From Casp-actino8 sp964614655 (GTDB lineage: Bacteria > Actinomycetota > Acidimicrobiia > Acidimicrobiales > Ilumatobacteraceae): a stretch of DNA of 35,596 bases. Location: NCBI GenBank assembly GCA_964614655.1, contig CAZTPF010000019.1, forward strand, positions 1 to 35,596, read 5' to 3'. A program made the position numbers and the translations under genes. Below the pieces are notes generated by a model. That model was not told where the DNA came from. It saw only the letters and a program-made list of their open reading frames with translations, and did no database searches. Positions 30,580-35,596 of the stretch are shown here, piece by piece. Position 1 is the first letter of the stretch. Each line of letters begins with the position of its first letter.

Positions 30580-31494
30580 GTGAAGAGGATCGGACGAAAC
30601 CTGAAGCGCACCGTTCTGGCGTCGCTGTGTGCGGCGACCGTTCTCGGAATGGTGGGAGTGCCCGGTGCGAATGCCGACTCCCGTGTCGCGAACTCGAAGG
30701 CGGCGAACGGAACCTACGTGGTGAAGCCCGGCGAATGGCTGTCCCGAATCGCCTCCAAGAACGGTGTGAAGCTGTCGGATCTGCTGTCGGTCAACGGTTT
30801 CACCAGGACGACGGTGATCCACCCGGGTCAGGTCATCTCGTTGCCGGGAGCGGCCGGGTCGGCGACCTCCAGCAACTCGGGTTCGGCGACGACGGTGACC
30901 GCCGGCGGAACCTACGTGGTGAAGCCGGGAGACTTCTTCGCCCGTATCGCGTCGAAGAACGGTGTGAAGGTGTCGGATCTGTTGTCGGTCAACGGTTTCA
31001 GCAAGACGACCGTGATCCATCCGGGTCAGACGATCAAGCTGCCGGCCGGAGCGACGAGCGCGTCGACGACATCGACGGGCAGCGCGAGTGCCGCCCCGGT
31101 CCTGTCGGCGGCGACCATCAAGTTGATCAAGGTCGTCGAGTTCGCCAAGGCGCAACTCGGCAAGCCGTATCAGTTCGGTGCCGTCGGCCCCGACGCCTAC
31201 GACTGCTCGGGTCTGGTCCGAGCGGCGTATCGCCAGATCGGGATCACACTTCCGCACAGCAGCTACTGGCAGTCGTTCCGAGGAACCGCCGTCGAGTGGC
31301 GCACCGAGGAGATCCGACCCGGTGACCTCGTCTTCACCTACTCGTCGTCGAATCCCACCCAGATCAGCCACGTGGGCATCGCCATCAGCGACACCCAGTG
31401 GATCGAGGCTCCGTACACGGGAGCGGACGTGCGTATCGCCCGGATGCCGAGCGACTCCCGTATCCAAGAAGTCCGTCGTATCGTCACCGGCTGA
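30580..31494 (+). CDS. Secreted LysM-LysM-NlpC/P60 peptidoglycan endopeptidase
   Basis: A 304-residue exported wall hydrolase. A basic start (VKRIGRNLKR) and hydrophobic core (TVLASLCAATVLGMVGVPGA) end at a likely cleavage site ANA-DS. Two LysM modules (about residues 44-90 and 110-156) bind peptidoglycan; both begin GTYVVKPG and contain SDLLSVNGF. After a Ser/Thr linker comes NlpC/P60, cleaving D-Glu-diaminopimelate bonds: catalytic Cys209 (YDCSGLV), His264 (SHVGIAI) and a following IEAPY segment. No good ribosome site precedes the GTG; the promoter-like motif ends 8 nt upstream. Confidence 0.92.
   Translation: MKRIGRNLKRTVLASLCAATVLGMVGVPGANADSRVANSKAANGTYVVKPGEWLSRIASKNGVKLSDLLSVNGFTRTTVIHPGQVISLPGAAGSATSSNSGSATTVTAGGTYVVKPGDFFARIASKNGVKVSDLLSVNGFSKTTVIHPGQTIKLPAGATSASTTSTGSASAAPVLSAATIKLIKVVEFAKAQLGKPYQFGAVGPDAYDCSGLVRAAYRQIGITLPHSSYWQSFRGTAVEWRTEEIRPGDLVFTYSSSNPTQISHVGIAISDTQWIEAPYTGADVRIARMPSDSRIQEVRRIVTG
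30711..30847 (+). repeat. LysM-coding repeat, copy 1
   Basis: Direct repeat of copy 2, 198 nt away (66 codons). Conserved runs include those coding TYVVKPG, ASKNGVK and SDLLSVNGF, so the second LysM arose by internal duplication. Confidence 0.75.
30909..31045 (+). repeat. LysM-coding repeat, copy 2
   Basis: Second copy of the repeat at 30711-30847. Differences are partly synonymous, partly in the first loop (GEWLSRI against GDFFARI). Confidence 0.75.
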
Positions 31495-31559
31495 TCGGCC
31501 AGTTCGGGCCTCCCGGGTGGCGTGTTCGACGGGGTTGTCCGATGTGACACTCTTGCGGG

Positions 31560-32336
31560 GTGTCGAAGTTCGAAGCCCTGACCGTCGAAGAGGACGGATC
31601 GATCGCCCGGATCACTCTCGATCGTCCGACGAAACTCAACGCCCTCTCTCGGAACCTGCTGGCCGAGATCGTCGAGGTCTCGCGTTGGTTGGAGGAGCGT
31701 GACGACATCCGCGTGGTGATCGTGAGCGGTGCGGGTGACAACTTCTCGGCCGGATTCGATCTCGACGATTTCGTCTCGGCCGCCGGAGCCGGCTCGTCGC
31801 GCGACAACGCCGATCTCGGTCGACGGGCGACCGAGGCGCTGGCTCGGGTTCCCCAGATCACGATCGCTGCTGTGCGCGGTCACTGCATCGGCGGCGGCCT
31901 CGTGCTGGTCGGCGCGTGCGATCTTCGCTATGCGGCCGACACGGCGCGATTTCGGATTCCCGAAGTCGATCTCGGCATCCCGCTCGCGTGGGGTGGAATA
32001 CCGCGTCTCGTTCGAGAGATCGGCCCGGCTCGCACCAAGGAATTGGTGCTCACGTGTCGGCCGTTCGATGCCACCGAAGCCCTGGACATCGGTTTCCTCA
32101 ATCGAGTCGTGCCCGATGCGGAGCTCGATTCGCTCGTCCACTCGACCGCGAGTGATCTGGCCGCCAAACCCGGGTTCGCCGTGCGGACCACCAAGCAGCA
32201 GGTCGACGCCGTGATGGACGAGATCGCGTCGACGGCTCGCAACACGACCGACGCCGACGTGTTGGTCTACGCGTTGCACGATGCCGAAAGTCGCGAGGTG
32301 TCGCAGAGATATCTCGCCGAGAGGAGCCGCTCATGA
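31560..32336 (+). CDS. Enoyl-CoA hydratase/isomerase (crotonase) family protein
   Basis: A 258-residue crotonase. The oxyanion-hole segments are SAGFDLDDF and RGHCIGGGLVLVGACDLRYAA, followed by FRIPEVDLGIPLAWGG. In true hydratases two Glu act (144 and 164 in rat); here the first position is Val115 while the second is Glu135 at the expected 20-residue distance. That pattern fits isomerase-like or other crotonase chemistry better than hydration. The GTG at 31560 begins at SKFEALTVEE; GACACT lies 8 nt upstream. It overlaps the next gene by 4 nt (ATGA). Confidence 0.86.
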   Translation: MSKFEALTVEEDGSIARITLDRPTKLNALSRNLLAEIVEVSRWLEERDDIRVVIVSGAGDNFSAGFDLDDFVSAAGAGSSRDNADLGRRATEALARVPQITIAAVRGHCIGGGLVLVGACDLRYAADTARFRIPEVDLGIPLAWGGIPRLVREIGPARTKELVLTCRPFDATEALDIGFLNRVVPDAELDSLVHSTASDLAAKPGFAVRTTKQQVDAVMDEIASTARNTTDADVLVYALHDAESREVSQRYLAERSRS

Positions 32337-33292
32337 ACCATCGGATCGACGACTTCGTCAATCGTTTCGTGGAGAGCGTGGGCGACGCCAATTCGATCGA
32401 TCGGGAGGTGGACCAGCCGAGTGGTCTGTCTCCGGTCGAGATGTACGAGGCGTTGTCCCACGCTCGCTTCTCCGACGATCGGGCCTACGGCATCCAGTTG
32501 ATGGCCGATTTCATGGCCCCCGAGGGCTCGCGCTACTTCGATTCGATCTACGGCTCGTTCCACGGCCAGCAGGCGATTCGCAACTGGCTCGTGCCGACCA
32601 TGGCCTCGATCGACTTCATCGACTTCCGGCCCATGAGTGAGATCGCGTTCCTCGACGACGGGGTGGGTGTCACGTCGGTCGACGAGTGGCAGATGTTCAT
32701 GGGCGACGTCCCGTTGTCGAAGGGCGTGTCGGTGCGACGCTTCCGGGACGGTTGGATCACCTGGGCGTGCGACGTGTACGACACCGCCCCCTTCCGCGCT
32801 CCGGGCCCCGACGGCGAAGTGGCACCGATTCCGCCTCCGCCGGCGCCGGGAGACTGGGTTCGCGATCCGTCGGCACCGGTGGTGGCGGCCAAGGACGTCG
32901 ACTTCGATGCCGACTGCGATCAGTTCCACCCCACCGACTCGCTCTACATCGACCCGATCTTCGGCGAGTTCCGTGGACGAGAGGTGATTCGTTCGTGGAT
33001 GGTCGACATCATGGGGAAGGTCGGCGACATCGAGTTCGTGCCCGTCGGACCCGAATTGAACGACGGGGCCGTTTATCTCCAGGAGTGGGTGCAGATGGCG
33101 GTCACTCCTGACGGTCGGCGCGTGCCCATGACGCGGGGAACCAGTGTGCGTCGATACCGAGACGGGTCGACGGTCCACGCCGCCGACTACTTCGACACCG
33201 CCACGATCATGGCGTCCGAGGTGATGGCGGCCAGTGTCGAGTGCGGATCGCAGATCACGATCGACGACATCATGCGGTATCGCGGCGCCTGA
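32333..33292 (+). CDS. Tandem SnoaL/NTF2-like domain protein
   Basis: A 319-residue protein built from two related halves of about 130 residues. The first has RYFDSIYGSFHGQQAIRNWLVP and KGVSVRRFRDGWITWACDVYD; the second LYIDPIFGEFRGREVIRSWMV and RGTSVRRYRDGSTVHAADYFD. This is a SnoaL-like/NTF2 cone fold in duplicate. Family members are cyclases, isomerases or hydrolases of small ligands, or merely binding proteins. A Pro-rich linker (IPPPPAPGDW) joins the halves. Translational coupling to the crotonase suggests a common catabolic pathway. The function is not known. Confidence 0.75.
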   Translation: MNHRIDDFVNRFVESVGDANSIDREVDQPSGLSPVEMYEALSHARFSDDRAYGIQLMADFMAPEGSRYFDSIYGSFHGQQAIRNWLVPTMASIDFIDFRPMSEIAFLDDGVGVTSVDEWQMFMGDVPLSKGVSVRRFRDGWITWACDVYDTAPFRAPGPDGEVAPIPPPPAPGDWVRDPSAPVVAAKDVDFDADCDQFHPTDSLYIDPIFGEFRGREVIRSWMVDIMGKVGDIEFVPVGPELNDGAVYLQEWVQMAVTPDGRRVPMTRGTSVRRYRDGSTVHAADYFDTATIMASEVMAASVECGSQITIDDIMRYRGA

Positions 33293-33323
33293 CGTCGAAG
33301 GCGAGCCGGCAAGCGCCTCGGGC

Positions 33324-33329
33324 TACACT
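33324..33329 (+). promoter_or_regulatory. Possible -10 element before the amidohydrolase gene
   Basis: TACACT in the 74-nt gap after the SnoaL gene; transcription from about 33336 would leave a short leader with AAGGGGG at 33355-33361 as ribosome site. No clear -35. Confidence 0.4.
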
Positions 33330-33366
33330 TCGGCCTGATCCGGGGGAAGGATCGAAGGGGGTTGTC

Positions 33367-35049
33367 ATGGCTCACGATCTCGTCATTCGAGGAGGTTCCG
33401 TCGTCGACGGAACTGGCGCAGAGGCAGTGTTCGCGGATGTGGCGGTCGACGGTGATCGCATCTCGGCCATCGGAGACCTGTCCGGTGTCGTGGGCGCCCG
33501 GGAGATCGATGCGACCGGACACGTGGTGACGCCGGGGTTCGTCGATCTGCACACTCATCTCGACGCGCAGATCGCCTGGGACCCGCTCATGACCTCGTCG
33601 TCCTGGCATGGGGTGACGACGGTTCTGATGGGCAATTGCGGCGTCACCTTCGCTCCGGTTGCACCCGAGTCGCGCGGCTACCTCGCCGAACTCATGGAGA
33701 GCGTCGAAGACATCCCGCGCGAGGCGATCCTCGGCGGCCTGCCGTGGGACTGGGAGACCTTTCCGCAGTACCTCGATTCGGTCCAGCGGCTGAACCCGGC
33801 TCTCAACGTGGTCGGCATGGTCGGCCATTGCGCAGTGCGCTATCACGTCATGGGCGAGCGTTCGATGGCCGAGGACGCCGTCGCCACTCCCGACGAGTTG
33901 GCGCGAATGCGCGAGATCGTCGCCGAGTCGGTCGCCGGTGGGGCGGTCGGCTTCTCGACGTCGCGCATCCTGCTGCACACCGTTCCGGACGGCCGCAAGG
34001 TGCCCGGAACCTACGCCTCGATCGAGGAGTACGAGGCGATCGCCGACGGGATGAACGACGCCGGAGGCGGCTTGTTCCAGGGCGTGCTCGACTTCGAGAC
34101 CAAGTTCCAGCACGAGATCGAACTTCTTCGGGCCATGGCGCGTCGCGCCGGCAACGTTCTGTTCTCGGCCGGCGTCGGGAACGGTTCGAGCGACGCAGCC
34201 GGTTTCTGGAACGGTGTCCTCGGCGACATCCGCGCCCAGGACGGCAACATCTCGGCCATCGCGATGACCCGTCCGAGCGGCAGTCTCATGGGGCTCCACC
34301 AAGTCCCGCCGGTGGGAAGTGCGAAGTGGCGTGCTGTGATGTCGCTTCCGACGATGGACGACAAGTTGGCCGCGCTGGCCGATGCATCGACACGGCGAGA
34401 GTTGATCGACGAAGGCAAGGCGCGCGGCACCTGGTACGACCCGCGCTTCATCTATCCGCTGGGCAGCGGTGCGATTCCCGAGTATCACGTGGAGGACGAC
34501 GAGTCGTTGGCCGTGCTGGCCGAGCGGGCCGGACAGCACCCGGTGGAATGGATCGTCGACCGTCTCCTCGAATCCGAAGGACGTGAACTGTTCAACGTGT
34601 GGTTCTTCAACCGCAACCGAGCCAACATCGGCGACTTCTTGAACCTCGACGCAGTGTGCCCCGGGCTCGGTGACGCCGGCGCCCATGCCGGACAGATCTG
34701 CGATGCCGACGCCCCGACCCATTACCTCGCGTACTGGTGCCGCGACCGCAAGATCACGTCGCTTCCCGACGCCGTACGTCGCCTCACCTCGCAACCGGCG
34801 GCCGTGCTCGGGTTGAAGGATCGCGGAACCTTGTCGGTCGGTTCGTACGCCGACCTCAACGTCTTCGATCCGAGCGGTCTGCAGTTCGGATACCCCGAGT
34901 ACGTGAACGACTTCCCGAACGGCAAGGGACGACTCCGGGTCGGAGCCACTGGTTATGCGGCGACGCTCGTGAACGGCGAGATCGTCACCGAGCAGGGCGT
35001 GAACACCGGACGTCGGCCGGGTCGGGTGATTCGGGAGTTCTCGCGGTGA
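33367..35049 (+). CDS. N-acyl-D-amino-acid deacylase-like amidohydrolase
   Basis: A 560-residue metal-dependent hydrolase of the D-aminoacylase branch. It starts HDLVIRGGSVVDGTGAEAVFADVAVDGDRI, has the metal motif GFVDLHTHLDAQIAWDP (HxH), MGNCGVTFAP, later GDAGAHAGQICDAD with a metal-ligand Asp, and ends in the small beta domain around GSYADLNVFDPSG. It should cleave an amide or cyclic-amide bond; the exact substrate is unknown. The ATG at 33367 has AAGGGGG upstream; the longer frame from 33241 runs through the SnoaL gene. The stop overlaps the TetR start (GTGA). Confidence 0.87.
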   Translation: MAHDLVIRGGSVVDGTGAEAVFADVAVDGDRISAIGDLSGVVGAREIDATGHVVTPGFVDLHTHLDAQIAWDPLMTSSSWHGVTTVLMGNCGVTFAPVAPESRGYLAELMESVEDIPREAILGGLPWDWETFPQYLDSVQRLNPALNVVGMVGHCAVRYHVMGERSMAEDAVATPDELARMREIVAESVAGGAVGFSTSRILLHTVPDGRKVPGTYASIEEYEAIADGMNDAGGGLFQGVLDFETKFQHEIELLRAMARRAGNVLFSAGVGNGSSDAAGFWNGVLGDIRAQDGNISAIAMTRPSGSLMGLHQVPPVGSAKWRAVMSLPTMDDKLAALADASTRRELIDEGKARGTWYDPRFIYPLGSGAIPEYHVEDDESLAVLAERAGQHPVEWIVDRLLESEGRELFNVWFFNRNRANIGDFLNLDAVCPGLGDAGAHAGQICDADAPTHYLAYWCRDRKITSLPDAVRRLTSQPAAVLGLKDRGTLSVGSYADLNVFDPSGLQFGYPEYVNDFPNGKGRLRVGATGYAATLVNGEIVTEQGVNTGRRPGRVIREFSR

Positions 35050-35596
35050 CCGTCACCGAACGATCGGGGAGTCGGCGTCGCTCGGCAGCCGAGACGAAGC
35101 GCATCGTCCTCGACGCCGCGCGCCATCGAATCGAGAACGAAGGTGCGGTCAGTCTCAAGATCTCGGACATCGTGCGCGACACCAAGATCGCCGATGTCAT
35201 CATCTATCGGCATTTCGGTGATCGTCGGGGTGTGATCATCGAGGCTTTGTGCGAGTTCTGGCTCGAGTTCACCCGGGCCAACCTCGAGGAAGCCAGACGT
35301 GCCGTGCGTCAGGCACCCGAGGGTCGGGTGACGGCGTCGCTCATGGCCTCCTTGATGGTTCGGCCGGAGGATCCGGTCTATCGCCGTCGTCGTTGGCTCC
35401 GAGTGCAGACTCTGGCCGCTGCGCAGGAGTTTCCCGAATTGCTCGAGCGCATCGCGGCCGAGCAGCGTCTGGCCAACGAGGAGTTGGAGGACTTGCTCGA
35501 AGAGGTCCGCCTCAAGAACGGCCTCGGCCCGCTCCCGGTACCGGTCCAGTCGATTCGCACGGTGATGCTGGGCACGAGTATCTCGTACGTTCTCGA
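35046..35596 (+). CDS. TetR/AcrR-family regulator, 3' end beyond the window
   Basis: A partial gene, 183 codons visible. From the GTG at 35046 (overlapping the amidohydrolase stop by 4 nt) it reads RRRSAAETKRIVLDAARHRI, then the helix-turn-helix SLKISDIVRDTKIADVIIYRHFGDRRGVI typical of TetR DNA-binding domains. A helical ligand domain follows and is cut at the window end. Coupled to the crotonase-SnoaL-amidohydrolase genes, it may sense an intermediate of that pathway and regulate the operon; this is inference from position. Confidence 0.85.
   Translation, partial: MTVTERSGSRRRSAAETKRIVLDAARHRIENEGAVSLKISDIVRDTKIADVIIYRHFGDRRGVIIEALCEFWLEFTRANLEEARRAVRQAPEGRVTASLMASLMVRPEDPVYRRRRWLRVQTLAAAQEFPELLERIAAEQRLANEELEDLLEEVRLKNGLGPLPVPVQSIRTVMLGTSISYVL

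Noticed and set aside
33337..33353. Small hairpin GATCC-N7-GGATC before the amidohydrolase
   Set aside because: Five pairs only and no ribosome-site masking; probably chance.
33187..34794. Long minus-strand reading frame opposite the amidohydrolase
   Set aside because: Shadow of the real gene; low-complexity translation with no conserved motif.

Overview
The window is high-GC DNA with many GTG starts, dense gene packing and a WhiB regulator. Together with the CYP124-like P450, the F420-type LLM oxidoreductase and the DUF222/HNH protein, this indicates an actinobacterium. The overall gene mix resembles Acidimicrobiia (Ilumatobacter-like), but that placement is inference. I see no tRNA, CRISPR array, insertion sequence or prophage; the region reads as ordinary chromosome.

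Layout. 1-2.2 kb: a DUF222/HNH protein facing an SDR oxidoreductase. 2.3-6.0 kb: a secreted M15 peptidase with cell-wall-binding repeats, a CapA-like lipoprotein and thymidine kinase. 6.0-9.0 kb (minus): a CYP124-like P450, the RNase P RNA gene rnpB and two ferritin-like proteins, one exported. 9.05-14.0 kb (minus): an operon of glpD, an alkyl-DHAP-synthase-like flavoenzyme, a small membrane protein and an FGGY kinase. Divergent from it, 14.1-17.0 kb: a PerR-type regulator, a rubrerythrin without its rubredoxin domain, a GlpC/HdrD-like Fe-S protein and a DUF3501 protein. 17.1-19.3 kb: whiB, trpD, thrB. 19.2-20.9 kb (minus): a DEDDh exonuclease/GIY-YIG nuclease fusion. 21.0-25.8 kb: an MBL hydrolase, SURF1 (minus), a DUF4262 protein, a DCC-family protein and a two-subunit B12-dependent acyl-CoA mutase. 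25.7-27.7 kb (minus): an atypical SDR, a Dabb protein and a PfkB kinase. 27.8-28.3 kb: a thioredoxin-like lipoprotein with an in-frame TGA. 28.3-31.5 kb: an LLM oxidoreductase (minus), a Rieske oxygenase and a LysM-NlpC/P60 wall hydrolase. 31.6-35.6 kb: an operon of crotonase, double SnoaL-like protein, D-aminoacylase-like amidohydrolase and a TetR regulator cut by the window end.

Most notable signals. (1) The gene at 27786-28319 has a TGA exactly where the first redox cysteine of a thioredoxin CxxC belongs, giving UGLC. A hairpin with a GGUC loop begins 18 nt further on, as expected of a bacterial selenoprotein. (2) A perfect LexA-box consensus lies between the -35 (TTGACA) and -10 elements of the exonuclease/GIY-YIG fusion, predicting SOS control. 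(3) The B12 mutase has Phe and Gln at the two substrate-determining positions, the isobutyryl-CoA mutase signature rather than the methylmalonyl-CoA one. (4) A 7-1-7 palindrome sits between the glycerol/ether-lipid operon and the perR operon. (5) At least eleven genes share a -10-like hexamer exactly 6 nt before the start codon, implying widespread leaderless transcription. (6) Two cell-wall hydrolase genes share a different, sigma-28-like promoter.
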